This document shows, piece by piece, positions 24,574 to 32,685 of a stretch of DNA of 64,000 nucleotides. Numbering within the stretch: the first letter of the stretch is position 1; the number at the start of each line of letters is the position of its first letter. The translations under genes and the position numbers were made by a program. Where the stretch lies: NCBI GenBank assembly GCA_019635015.1, contig JAHCAG010000008.1, positions 1 through 64,000 of the forward strand, written 5' to 3'. This DNA is from Burkholderiales bacterium (lineage in GTDB: Bacteria; Pseudomonadota; Gammaproteobacteria; Burkholderiales; SG8-41). The notes beneath the pieces are model-generated. The model did not search any database, was not told where the DNA came from, and saw only the letters and a program-made list of their open reading frames with translations.

Positions 24574-25470
24574 TTACTGCCGGTTTTGCATGTAACGTTT
24601 TTCCCAATCCTCCACCGCGCCAAGATCGAGGATTTCGTTGTATTCCTTCATCGTCAGCATGCGTTCGCGCACGGCCCTGGTGTTGCCGTCGCGCTTGAGT
24701 GTGCCCAGCGCTTCCTTGATCGCGAAACCCGCGGCATTGCGCGCCAGTCCCGGAAATATCGCGATGCGGAAACCCAGCGCCTCGATTTCCGGCACCGTCA
24801 ATTCGCCGAGCTTGCCGCCGCCGTCGATGTTGACCAGGCAGGGGGCGCCGGACTCGGCGGTGACCCGTTTCAGGTCCTCGAGGATGGTCGGGCTGTTCTT
24901 CAGTTCGACAAAAACAACATCGGCCCCCGCCTTGCGGTAGGCCTGGCCGCGGCGGATCGCCTCGTCCAGCCCGAGCCCGGTCGCGGCATCGGTGCGCGCG
25001 ATGATGATGAAATCAGGGTCGCGACGCGCCGCGACCGCCGCCTCGATCTTGCCCGCATGTTCCGCCAGCGACACCACCGGACGCGAACCCGGCAGATGGC
25101 CGCAACGCTTGGGCGCAAGCTGATCCTCCAGGTGGATCGCCGCCACGCCGGCGGCCTCGAATTCGCGCACCGTGTGTTTCACGTTCACCGCATTGCCGTA
25201 GCCGGTGTCGGCATCGCAGATCAGGGGAATGTCGACACAGGCCGCGGCACGGTGCGCGTGCGCCGCGAACAGCGTCAGGTCAACCATGCCGACGTCGGGC
25301 TGCCCGAGCAGGCAGGCGGAAACGCCGTTGCCGGTCATGTAGACCGCCTCGTAACCCGCCTGCTGCACCATGCGTGCGCCGTAGGCATCGTAGATGCCGG
25401 GCGCCACGATCATGCCGCCCTCGGTCAGTCGCCTGCGCAACTGCTGCCGTACGGATGCTTTTTCACTCAT
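24574..25470 (-). CDS. Isocitrate lyase/PEP-mutase superfamily C-C lyase
   Basis: A 298-residue cytosolic TIM-barrel lyase. It has the metal-site DADTGYGNAVN, the pair HLEDQLAPKRCGHLPG with the Cys loop typical of lyases (methylisocitrate, dimethylmalate, oxaloacetate-type) and FIIIARTDA. The Cys in KRCGH argues against a PEP mutase, which has a different gating loop. Such enzymes split 2-hydroxy-dicarboxylates or tricarboxylates to pyruvate, glyoxylate or similar plus a second acid, or decarboxylate oxaloacetate. It sits among LeuC/LeuD- and LeuB-like genes and would be a natural C-C cleavage step for their product. The exact substrate is unknown. Confidence 0.9.
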   Translation of the reverse strand: MSEKASVRQQLRRRLTEGGMIVAPGIYDAYGARMVQQAGYEAVYMTGNGVSACLLGQPDVGMVDLTLFAAHAHRAAACVDIPLICDADTGYGNAVNVKHTVREFEAAGVAAIHLEDQLAPKRCGHLPGSRPVVSLAEHAGKIEAAVAARRDPDFIIIARTDAATGLGLDEAIRRGQAYRKAGADVVFVELKNSPTILEDLKRVTAESGAPCLVNIDGGGKLGELTVPEIEALGFRIAIFPGLARNAAGFAIKEALGTLKRDGNTRAVRERMLTMKEYNEILDLGAVEDWEKRYMQNRQ

Positions 25471-25500
25471 CGTTCATTGCTCATCGTTCATTGCTGTTTT

Positions 25501-26445
25501 TCAGAGTCCGAGCTTTTTCTTGATCGCTTCGGTTTCCTTCATGTCCTGCATCAGCTGCGCACGGAAGACATCCGGCCCCTGGAAACCGTCAAGCTGGGTG
25601 ACACGCTTCAGATAGGTTTTCCATTCCTCGGTCTGCTGCGCCTTCTGGATCGCGGCCGCGAGGCGGTCCACCACCGGCTTCGGCGTGCCCGCCTTGGCCA
25701 TGATGCCGCGCCACTGGTAACGCACGACGTCCCAGCCCTTCTCCTTGTAGGTGGGGACGTCCGGGAAGTCATCGAGCCGCTTCTCCGAGGACACCGCCAG
25801 CACCCGCACCTTGCCGGCTTCGATCATCGGCTTGACGTTGCCGGGATTGGTCGCTGCGGCATCGACATGACCGCCCGCCACCGCGGTCAGCGCCGGTCCG
25901 CCCCCCGGATAAGGCACCCAGGTGGTCTTGATTTTCGCGACTTCGGAGAACACTTCCCAGGCCACGCGATGCGAACTCATCGCGAAGGGGCCGCTGATGT
26001 TGATGAACTCCGGCTTCTTTCGGGCAAAGGCCACCAGCTGCTCGATGTTCTTGAACGGCGTCGACGTGTGCACGATCAGGCCATAGGGGTCGATCTGCGA
26101 GCGCGCAATCATCTGCAGGTCGTCAGGCTTGAACTGCGCATTGGGTTCGCTGAACAGCGTCGCCAGCGTCAGAGTGTTGGCGGCAATGGTGTAGCCGTCG
26201 GCCGCGCCGCGTACCAGCGCATTGGTCATGATGATGCCGGAACCGCCGGTGCGGTTCTCCACCACCACGTTCTGTCCGAGCTCCGCAATCAGCAGCTTGG
26301 CCATCGTGCGCGCATAGATGTCCACCGGCGATCCCGCCGCCGACCAGCAGAGTATGGTCACCGGACGTGCCGGCCAGTTCTGCGCCGCCGCCTGCGCGGT
26401 CATTCCGGCCAATGCGGCCGCCACTGCATATCCCATCAATTTCAT
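25501..26445 (-). CDS. Bug/TctC-family solute-binding protein, divergent
   Basis: A 314-residue periplasmic binding protein. The ATG at 26445 (GAGGAGAG upstream) gives the signal peptide MKLMGYAVAAALAGMTAQ with cleavage near AAAQ. Its pocket sequences are atypical: CWSAAGSPVDIYARTM replaces the usual PGGxxD stretch, and VENRTGGSGIIMTNAL follows. WVPYPGGGPALTAV retains the ligand-loop region. This points to a ligand distinct from the tandem array. It lies between the enolase-superfamily gene and the lyase, so its ligand is probably the substrate of that module. Confidence 0.9.
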   Translation of the reverse strand: MKLMGYAVAAALAGMTAQAAAQNWPARPVTILCWSAAGSPVDIYARTMAKLLIAELGQNVVVENRTGGSGIIMTNALVRGAADGYTIAANTLTLATLFSEPNAQFKPDDLQMIARSQIDPYGLIVHTSTPFKNIEQLVAFARKKPEFINISGPFAMSSHRVAWEVFSEVAKIKTTWVPYPGGGPALTAVAGGHVDAAATNPGNVKPMIEAGKVRVLAVSSEKRLDDFPDVPTYKEKGWDVVRYQWRGIMAKAGTPKPVVDRLAAAIQKAQQTEEWKTYLKRVTQLDGFQGPDVFRAQLMQDMKETEAIKKKLGL

Positions 26446-26490
26446 CGCTGCTCTCCTCGGTCGGGGCAAAGGCCCGGGGGTTAAAACGGC

Positions 26491-27621
26491 TCAGGCCGCT
26501 TTTCTGACTTCAAATCCGTACTGCGCCAGCTTGGCATCATCCAGCGTCACGCCGAGGCCCGGTCCGCCCGGCAGGGCAATACTGCCCTTGCCCAGGTCGA
26601 GTTTCTGCGTGACGACATCGTCCTTCGTTTTCAACGGCCCTACGCACTCGAGTCCGTCGATGACGTTGTCCGAGGTGGCTGCAAGCATGATTTCCGCCAT
26701 GGTGTTGACGCCAAGACCGAACCCGTGGCCGACCACGCAGCGGATGCCTGCGGCTTCCGCAGTGGCAATCATGCGCCGGGTGTTGAGGAAACCGCCCTGC
26801 TTCATGACCTTGACCTTGACGATGTCCGCGGCATCGGCGCGGATGATGTCGATCAGGCTGGCATGGTCGGTCACCGACTCGTCGGCCATGATCGGCACGC
26901 CGACTGCATTGGCCGCCTTGCGCACCCGTGCCATGCCGGCGATGTCGTCTGCAGGCACCGGCTGCTCGAACAGCTGAAGTCCGTAGGGCGCCACCATCTC
27001 CGCGAGTTTGATCGAGGTGTCGGCGTCATAACCGGCGTTGGCATCGATGCGGATGTTGAACTCGGGTCCGCAGGCCTCGCGCACCGCCCTGACACGGTCA
27101 CGGTCGGCCACGATGTCGCCGCCGACCTTGATCTTGCAGGAGCGGAAACCCTTCCTCTGCCAATCCAGCGTTTCCTTCGCCGCGTTCTCCGGCGACTGGA
27201 TGCTGATCCAGGCATTGAACTGCAGCGTGTCCTTCACCGCGCCGCCGAGCCAGGTGTGCAGCGGCACGCCGGCGACCCGCGCCGCGAGGTCGGTGCAGGC
27301 CATGTCGATGGTGGCCTTGGCATCAAGAAAATCGGCCGCCACGGACTCGAGTTTCGCGGCAATGCGGTGGAGGTTGGTCGGATCCATGCCCATCACTGCC
27401 GGCGCCAGCCGCGACTGGATCATCGCCAGGCTGTCCTCGATGCTTTCCTTCGAATAACCCGGCGTCGGATCAATGTTGCCGTAGCCGACCGCGCCGCCCG
27501 TCGCCGTGATGCGCACAATCGCGCTCTTCACCACCGATTTCGACAGGTAGGCGTTCTTGAATTCCATGACCAGCGGCATGGCCACGCCGAAAACTTCCAC
27601 GCGTTCGATCCTGAGGTTCAA
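26491..27621 (-). CDS. Mandelate racemase/muconate lactonizing enzyme family protein
   Basis: A 376-residue enolase-superfamily enzyme that abstracts an alpha-proton from a carboxylate. The KxK base motif is in SCKIKVGGD. Mg ligands are Asp in IRIDANAGYD, Glu in LFEQPVP and Asp/Glu in IMADESV, with a Lys in KVKVMKQGG. These fit the MLE/MR subgroup, so racemisation, dehydration or cycloisomerisation are possible. The start overlaps the stop of the LeuD-like gene by four bases, so translation is coupled. Its paralogue at 59771-60889 shares the C-terminal GPGLGVTLDD-type ending. Confidence 0.92.
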   Translation of the reverse strand: MNLRIERVEVFGVAMPLVMEFKNAYLSKSVVKSAIVRITATGGAVGYGNIDPTPGYSKESIEDSLAMIQSRLAPAVMGMDPTNLHRIAAKLESVAADFLDAKATIDMACTDLAARVAGVPLHTWLGGAVKDTLQFNAWISIQSPENAAKETLDWQRKGFRSCKIKVGGDIVADRDRVRAVREACGPEFNIRIDANAGYDADTSIKLAEMVAPYGLQLFEQPVPADDIAGMARVRKAANAVGVPIMADESVTDHASLIDIIRADAADIVKVKVMKQGGFLNTRRMIATAEAAGIRCVVGHGFGLGVNTMAEIMLAATSDNVIDGLECVGPLKTKDDVVTQKLDLGKGSIALPGGPGLGVTLDDAKLAQYGFEVRKAA

Positions 27622-28130
27622 GCTGCGAGTTCCTTGAGATTCCAGTCGGGATGTTGCTGCAGGAAAGGGATCAGCCCGCCTGCCGCCAGCAGCGCCTGCA
27701 CTGCGGCCGGCAGCGGCGGCACGGTGCGGGTGATGCCGCGGGCGGCCACTGTCACGCGCCCCGACGAAGGATCGATTTCAATCACATCACCGGCACTGAT
27801 GCCTGCGGTGTCGCATTCGATCACCGTCAGACCGTTGTTGATCGCGTTGCGGAAAAACTGCCTGCCGAAAGACGGCGCAACAATTGCCGCGACACCCATC
27901 CGGTGCATGATGTGCACCGCCTGCTCGCGCGAGGAGTTGATGCCGAAATTCCTGCCGGCGACGATCAGGTCGCCCTTGACGAAACCCTGCGCGAAGCCCG
28001 GCACCAGCTGTTCATAAGCCACTGCCGCGATCTGCTCTGTGTTTTTGCCCGGCAGGTACTTGCTGGAACAGTGGATGTCGGTGCTGACATCGTCGCCCAG
28101 CACCCGCGCACCGCCCTTGATGATGTTCAT
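27618..28130 (-). CDS. LeuD-like small subunit of an aconitase-family hydro-lyase
   Basis: A 170-residue swivel-domain subunit. GGARVLGDDVSTDIHCSSKYLP opens the domain, then GRNFGINSSREQAVHIM carries the substrate-binding Ser/Arg loop, and FFRNAINNGLTVIECD follows. The ATG at 28130 has CTGGAG upstream. It pairs with the LeuC-like gene 161 nt upstream; the gap holds an inverted repeat. Because it is coupled to an enolase-superfamily gene rather than to leucine genes, a catabolic dehydratase or isomerase (for example of a substituted malate, as in 2,3-dimethylmalate dehydratase) is the best guess. Confidence 0.9.
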   Translation of the reverse strand: MNIIKGGARVLGDDVSTDIHCSSKYLPGKNTEQIAAVAYEQLVPGFAQGFVKGDLIVAGRNFGINSSREQAVHIMHRMGVAAIVAPSFGRQFFRNAINNGLTVIECDTAGISAGDVIEIDPSSGRVTVAARGITRTVPPLPAAVQALLAAGGLIPFLQQHPDWNLKELAA

Positions 28131-28170
28131 AGTTGCTCCAGATTGCAAAATCAAGATCAAAGTCAAAAGC

Positions 28171-28278
28171 AGCCACAGAGGACACAGGGAGCACAGAGAA
28201 CCTCAAAACCAAACCCGGTAACTGATGGGCCCGATTTGCCTTTGGTTTTTCTCTGTGGCCTCTGTGTCCTCTGTGGCT
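28171..28278. repeat. Intergenic inverted repeat of the CTCTGTG family, copy 1
   Basis: Arms AGCCACAGAGGACACAGG... (28171-28200) and ...TGTGTCCTCTGTGGCT (28249-28278) frame about 48 bases. It lies between the LeuC-like and LeuD-like genes. A second copy is at 32570-32672. Confidence 0.85.
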
Positions 28279-28291
28279 AAGGTTTTTGTTT

Positions 28292-29575
28292 TTAGGCTGC
28301 TGCCCGCCAGTCGCCGCCGGCGACGGTGCGCGCGTCGGTGATCACGCCGGTCAGCGCCGAAGCAGCCACCGTGGCCGCGGAACCGATCCAGATTTCCGAC
28401 TTCGGATTGCCGAGCCGGCCCTTGAAATTGCGGTTGGCGCTGGAAATCACCACCTGGTCGTCGCCGGCGATGTAATGGCCGGTGATGTTGACGCAGGTGC
28501 CGCAGCCTGCCGCTTCCACCGAGGCGCCGGCCGCAGTGAGGATTTCGAACAGGCCTTCGCGCATCGCCGCAAGGTAGATCGCCCGCGAGGCCGGCGTGAC
28601 GATCATGCGCACACCCCTGGCCAGCTTTCTGCCCTTGAGGATTGCGGCAGCCTGGCGGATGTCGTCGAGCCGGCCGTTGGTGCAGGTGCCGATCAGGGCC
28701 ACCTGGATTTTCTGGCCGGCAACATCCGGCACCGACGCGATGTCATCGATGTGATGCTGGCGCGCCACCTGCGGCGCCAGTGTCGCGGTGTCGATGACAA
28801 TGCGCTGCGTGTAAACCGCATCGACATCGGCCTTCACCGGTTTCGGCGCCGCCGCGCCGTGGGCCTTGAGCCAGGCCAGCGTTTTTTCATCGGCCTCGAG
28901 GATCGCCGCCTTCGCACCGAGTTCGGCAGCGTGGTTCGACAGCGTCATGCGGTCGTCGATGGCCATTGCCGCGACGCCGCTGCCGGCATATTCGAGGGCC
29001 TGGTAGTTGGCACCCTCGGCCCCCAGCCTGCCGAGCATGGTCAGCGTGACGTCCTTGGCCCAGACGCCTGGCTGCAATGCCCCCTTCAATTCGATGTGGA
29101 TGGTTTCCGGAACGCGGAACCAGAGCTTGCCGGTCATCATCACCGCCGACACGTCAGTGCCTTCGACACCGGTGCCGAAGGCGTTGAAGGCGCCGTAGGT
29201 GGTTGAATGGGTGTCGGTGCCGACCACCAGATCGCCGCAGGTCAGGTGGCCGCCCTCCGGCAGCACCTGGTGGCAGATGCCGTCACCCACGTCATAGATC
29301 GGCGAGTCGTGTTTGTCGGCAAACGCGCGCATCTCGACATGCGTATTGGCTGCCTCCATGTTGGGCGGCGGCGAGTAGTGGTCCAGCACCAGCGCGGTGC
29401 GTTTGACGTAAGGCAGGGATTTGGCGCCCAGCTTTTCGATCATCTTCAGCGCGTTGCCGGCGCGGGCGTCGTGGATCATCGCGAAATCGACATCAGCAAC
29501 AACGATTTCACCGGCTTTTGCCGCTTTGCCGCCCGCGTGTTTGCCGAGAATTTTCTCGGCGATGGTATGCCCCAT
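28292..29575 (-). CDS. LeuC-like large subunit of an aconitase-family hydro-lyase
   Basis: A 427-residue [4Fe-4S] hydro-lyase subunit. Cluster ligands are Cys298 in IGTCTNGR and Cys358/Cys361 in GCGTCVN. GTDTHSTTYGAFNAFGTGVEGTD and the substrate loop SSANRNFKGRLGNP are well conserved. Length fits the archaeal/anaerobe-type isopropylmalate, homoaconitate or dimethylmalate dehydratases rather than E. coli LeuC (about 466). ATG at 29575 preceded by CAGGAGGA. It works with the small subunit next door. Placement among lyase, racemase and Bug genes indicates catabolism. Confidence 0.93.
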   Translation of the reverse strand: MGHTIAEKILGKHAGGKAAKAGEIVVADVDFAMIHDARAGNALKMIEKLGAKSLPYVKRTALVLDHYSPPPNMEAANTHVEMRAFADKHDSPIYDVGDGICHQVLPEGGHLTCGDLVVGTDTHSTTYGAFNAFGTGVEGTDVSAVMMTGKLWFRVPETIHIELKGALQPGVWAKDVTLTMLGRLGAEGANYQALEYAGSGVAAMAIDDRMTLSNHAAELGAKAAILEADEKTLAWLKAHGAAAPKPVKADVDAVYTQRIVIDTATLAPQVARQHHIDDIASVPDVAGQKIQVALIGTCTNGRLDDIRQAAAILKGRKLARGVRMIVTPASRAIYLAAMREGLFEILTAAGASVEAAGCGTCVNITGHYIAGDDQVVISSANRNFKGRLGNPKSEIWIGSAATVAASALTGVITDARTVAGGDWRAAA

Positions 29576-29777
29576 CGGCTGTCCTCCTGTGGGATTCCGC
29601 CGCAGGACGGACCGCAGCGGCGAAGAACCGGATTTTAACCCAGCCGCGGCTGCATCAAGGCGTGATGTTCACCATGTGAAAATCATCCTTCCCCTGGGGT
29701 GCCACGGACTTACGCACGGGACGTCCGTATGCTGCAACCGAACCGGCTGGCGCCCGCAACTGTCCACGGCAGGCAGG

Positions 29778-30554
29778 CTACTTGTCACGGAAGGAACGGC
29801 CGCCGTCCACCGTGAGCACGGTGCCGCTGATGTATGAAGCACGGCCGGACACCAGAAAAACGATGGCACTGGCAATTTCGTCCACCGTGGCCAGGCGGCC
29901 AAACGGGTAGCCGCCGGTCAGCTCCCGCCAGCGACTGCTGTCGCCGAGTTCCTTCTGCGCGCGCGCCTCCCAGCGCACGCGCTGGCGCTCGGTTTCCGTC
30001 GCGGCCGGATTGAGGCCGACCACCCGCACCCCGTAAGACGGCGCCTCGGCACCGAGCGCGCGGGACATCGCAATCAGTGCCGCATTGGCCATGCTGCCCG
30101 AGATGTAGTCTGCGCGGGGCCGGTCACCCGAAGCACCGATGACATTGACGATCACGCCCGCGCGGCGTTCGCACATTGCGGTGTAAACCTCCCGCGCCAT
30201 ATTGAGAAAGCCGAACAGCTTCAGCGACCAGGACGCCTGCAGCGCCGCATCGTCCATTTTCGCGAGGGAGCCCTGCGGTATGGAGCCGGCGTTGTTGACC
30301 AGGATGTCCACGTCCTTGAGCCGCCGCGCAAGCCCCGAGGCGGCCGCAGAGTCGGCGAGGTCGGCGGCGTGGCAGGTGACTTCGACCTTGTGCCCGGCCA
30401 GTATGGCCTGCCGCGCCGCATCGAGATTTCCCTGGCTGCGCGAAACCAGATGGAGGTTGCAGCCCTCCTCCGCGAGCAGCTTCGCGACACCGAGGCCAAT
30501 GCCGCGGGAACCGCCTGTAATGAGCGCCGTCTTGCCGCGGATGCGCAGATCCAT
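29778..30554 (-). CDS. SDR-family protein lacking the catalytic Lys
   Basis: A 258-residue Rossmann protein. GGSRGIGLGVAKLLAEEG binds the dinucleotide and DILVNNAGSIP is standard. The active-site segment reads DRPRADYISGSMANAAL: Tyr is present, but the position four after it, normally Lys, is Ser. LNPAATETER replaces the usual PG loop. The C-terminus SYISGTVLTVDGGRSF is canonical. ATG at 30554 with GAGGAGGG upstream. Ten bases separate it from the upstream Bug gene. It may act by a modified mechanism or be a non-reductase member. Confidence 0.88.
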   Translation of the reverse strand: MDLRIRGKTALITGGSRGIGLGVAKLLAEEGCNLHLVSRSQGNLDAARQAILAGHKVEVTCHAADLADSAAASGLARRLKDVDILVNNAGSIPQGSLAKMDDAALQASWSLKLFGFLNMAREVYTAMCERRAGVIVNVIGASGDRPRADYISGSMANAALIAMSRALGAEAPSYGVRVVGLNPAATETERQRVRWEARAQKELGDSSRWRELTGGYPFGRLATVDEIASAIVFLVSGRASYISGTVLTVDGGRSFRDK

Positions 30555-30563
30555 ACGCCCTCC

Positions 30564-31556
30564 TCAGCGCTTCAAGAGGCCGAGTTCATCCAGCGTATCC
30601 CGCATCTGCACCGACAACTCGTCCCAGTACTTCCGCGTGTCGCGGCTGTTGGTGTAATTGGGCGCCCATGAATTCTTCTCCAGGTTGGCGCGCCAGGCGG
30701 GATCCTTGTCGAGGGTCGCAAACACGTTTTCCCAGTACGCCAGCTGGTTCGGCGGCAGGTTCCTGCCGGCGATCAGGCCGCGGTAATTGGAGAAAGACAT
30801 CTCCGCCCCCTGTTCCCTCCAGGTGGGTACTTCGGCAAAAACGCCTTCGAGACGCCGTGGCGAGGTGATCGCCAGCACCCGCACCGTGCCCGCCCTCATG
30901 TGCGAAACCGCAGAAGATGCGCTGGCCGACACGATGTCGACATGGCCGCCGAGCGCGGCGGTGATCGCCTTGCCCGCCGAGTCAAAGACCACCGTGCGCA
31001 CCTTCCTCACATCCACGCCGGCCGCCTTGAAGACCAGCCCGGCCGCAATGTGGTTGGCACCGCCGGCCACGGACGAAAAGGACAGGCTCAGCGAGCCCGG
31101 ATCCTTCTTCAGCCTCTCGATCAGGTCGCGCCCCGTCTTGACCGGCGAGTCCGCGCGCACGACAAACACGACGTACTCGTCATAGAGCAGGCTGACCGGC
31201 GTGAAATCGCGGTAGCTGAAAGTCGTGGTGCCAGTCAGATGACCCACCGAAAGATTCAGATTGGCCATCATCAGGTAATGTCCGTCGCCGGCACGCTGGT
31301 TCAGGTAGTTCCAGGCAATGTTGTTGCCACCCCCGGGCCTGTTCAGCACATTGACCGGCTGCTCGACGATGCGCTTTTCCTGCAGGATTTGCGCGATCAG
31401 GCGCAGCATCAGGTCATTGCTGTTGCCGGGCGCGGAGCCGACGATCAGTTCAACCGGGCGATCAGGCTTCCAGGCCGGCTGCGCAAGCGCTGCAACCGGC
31501 AGCGCCGCCATGACCACCCAAACAAGAAAACCACGAATGCAGTCAATGCGCGTCAT
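30564..31556 (-). CDS. Bug/TctC-family solute-binding protein, divergent
   Basis: A 330-residue periplasmic binding protein. The ATG at 31556 with GGAGGAG upstream gives the signal MTRIDCIRGFLVWVVMAALP, cleaved near AALAQ; 28 codons upstream in frame lack similarity. The ligand-loop sequences ELIVGSAPGNSNDLMLRL and NRPGGGNNIAWNYL are far from the common Bug consensus, like those of TctC proteins of a separate branch. It heads a segment with the SDR and the LeuC/LeuD-like genes. Confidence 0.88.
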   Translation of the reverse strand: MTRIDCIRGFLVWVVMAALPVAALAQPAWKPDRPVELIVGSAPGNSNDLMLRLIAQILQEKRIVEQPVNVLNRPGGGNNIAWNYLNQRAGDGHYLMMANLNLSVGHLTGTTTFSYRDFTPVSLLYDEYVVFVVRADSPVKTGRDLIERLKKDPGSLSLSFSSVAGGANHIAAGLVFKAAGVDVRKVRTVVFDSAGKAITAALGGHVDIVSASASSAVSHMRAGTVRVLAITSPRRLEGVFAEVPTWREQGAEMSFSNYRGLIAGRNLPPNQLAYWENVFATLDKDPAWRANLEKNSWAPNYTNSRDTRKYWDELSVQMRDTLDELGLLKR

Positions 31557-31661
31557 TTCAGCTCCTCCAGCTTTTGGTTTTGATGTTGCCTTGTATCGTG
31601 ACATGCCATCGCGGCAAGTCAGCGGGGGCATATTACCCAAAAAAAGAGGAGCTACATCGGA

Positions 31662-32549
31662 TCAGCCATATGCTGGAATCCCCAGCATCGTCCTCGCCTC
31701 GTCCGTGGTCGCCGGCTCCCGCCCCACCGCCCGCCCCAGTTCGGCAAACCGCCGCACCAGTTCGGCGTTGGTCGGACAGCCGATTTCCGGATAGGGATAA
31801 TCGCCGATGCCCGGCGCGAGGTGCCCCATGCGTTCGAGCGCGGTGGCGGCCACATTGAACAGGTTGCCCTCCTTGCAGGCCACCGTCCATTCGATGCGGC
31901 GCTGCGGCGGCATGAAATCGATCAGCGCCTCCAGCCCGCGCGTCGTGCAGGGATGCGCACCGACAATGCCGCCTTCGGCCAGCACGCACTGCACGTAGGC
32001 CGGCTCCTTCACCGCGCCCATGTCGAGAAAAGCATCGACCATGCGCACAAACGGCACTGCCCACACCGACAGATGCGGCTTGACGCCGGCATCGGTCATG
32101 CCTTTGGCCAGGAACAGGCAGGTCTCGGTGCTGTTTTTGTAGATCTTGTTGGTGGTCAGGAATTTTTTCTGCACCGGATCGTAGGCGTCGATGTTGCTGC
32201 TGCCGGTATCGACCGCGGCGAAATCCGGACGGGTATTGCTCTTCTGCCCCATCAGCCTGATGTGGGCCAGCCGGTTCTCGTCCTCGTTGACGGTGATCTG
32301 GCCCAGCGTCGAATCAATCAGGATGTCGGTCTTCTCCCGGATCTTGGCCACGATTTCTGCGTAAACCTCCGGTTCATGGCATTTGCCGCCGTCGGGCGTG
32401 CGAGCGTGGAAATGAATGATGCTCGCACCGGCAGCGCGGCACTCGGCTGCGGTCTCCGCGATCTCCTCCGGCGTGAACGGCACGTTTTTATTGATGTCGC
32501 GCGACATGTATTCATTGACGCGCACGGTGATGATGAGTTTTTTGGTCAT
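31662..32549 (-). CDS. Beta-keto acid cleavage enzyme (BKACE, DUF849) family
   Basis: A 295-residue TIM-barrel enzyme of the 3-keto-5-aminohexanoate cleavage (Kce) family, which condenses acetyl-CoA with a beta-keto acid and releases acetoacetate plus a new CoA ester. The Zn-binding HxH in IIHFHARTPDG, the acidic TSVxE-type region replaced here by DTGSSNIDAYD, and the C-terminal EGNLFNVAATALERMG are visible. The DTGSS segment differs from the TSTMD-type of Kce, so another keto acid is likely. No strong ribosome site is seen before the ATG at 32549. An inverted repeat lies upstream. Confidence 0.88.
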   Translation of the reverse strand: MTKKLIITVRVNEYMSRDINKNVPFTPEEIAETAAECRAAGASIIHFHARTPDGGKCHEPEVYAEIVAKIREKTDILIDSTLGQITVNEDENRLAHIRLMGQKSNTRPDFAAVDTGSSNIDAYDPVQKKFLTTNKIYKNSTETCLFLAKGMTDAGVKPHLSVWAVPFVRMVDAFLDMGAVKEPAYVQCVLAEGGIVGAHPCTTRGLEALIDFMPPQRRIEWTVACKEGNLFNVAATALERMGHLAPGIGDYPYPEIGCPTNAELVRRFAELGRAVGREPATTDEARTMLGIPAYG

Positions 32550-32569
32550 GGCTTTAAATCAAAGGCTTT

Positions 32570-32672
32570 AGCCACAGAGGGCACAGAGAACACAGAGAAC
32601 TTCAAAAGCAAGGAATACAGACCTTGTCCGGTTTTTTGGCTTTTCTCTGTGCTCTCTGTGTTCTCTGTGGCT
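32570..32672. repeat. Intergenic inverted repeat of the CTCTGTG family, copy 2
   Basis: Arms AGCCACAGAGGGCACAGAG (32570 onward) and CTGTGTTCTCTGTGGCT (to 32672). Same family as 28171-28278, between the BKACE and HpcH genes. Confidence 0.85.
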
Positions 32673-32685
32673 GCTTTTAAGGTTC

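Noticed and set aside
24574..25470. PEP mutase feeding the split decarboxylase at 2149 (phosphonate biosynthesis).
   Set aside because: The protein has the Cys-containing KRCGH loop of C-C lyases, and the genes are 22 kb apart with no other phosphonate gene between.
24586..26484. A 632-codon open frame on the plus strand.
   Set aside because: It runs antisense to the lyase and Bug genes, its composition mirrors their codon pattern, and it has no recognisable domain.
22145..29575. Leucine biosynthesis operon.
   Set aside because: No leuA is present, the LeuB-like active-site residues differ, and the genes are mixed with a lyase, an FMN oxidase and Bug genes.
28171..32672. Insertion sequence bounded by the two CTCTGTG repeats.
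   Set aside because: No transposase or integrase lies between them, and each repeat is itself a full inverted repeat.
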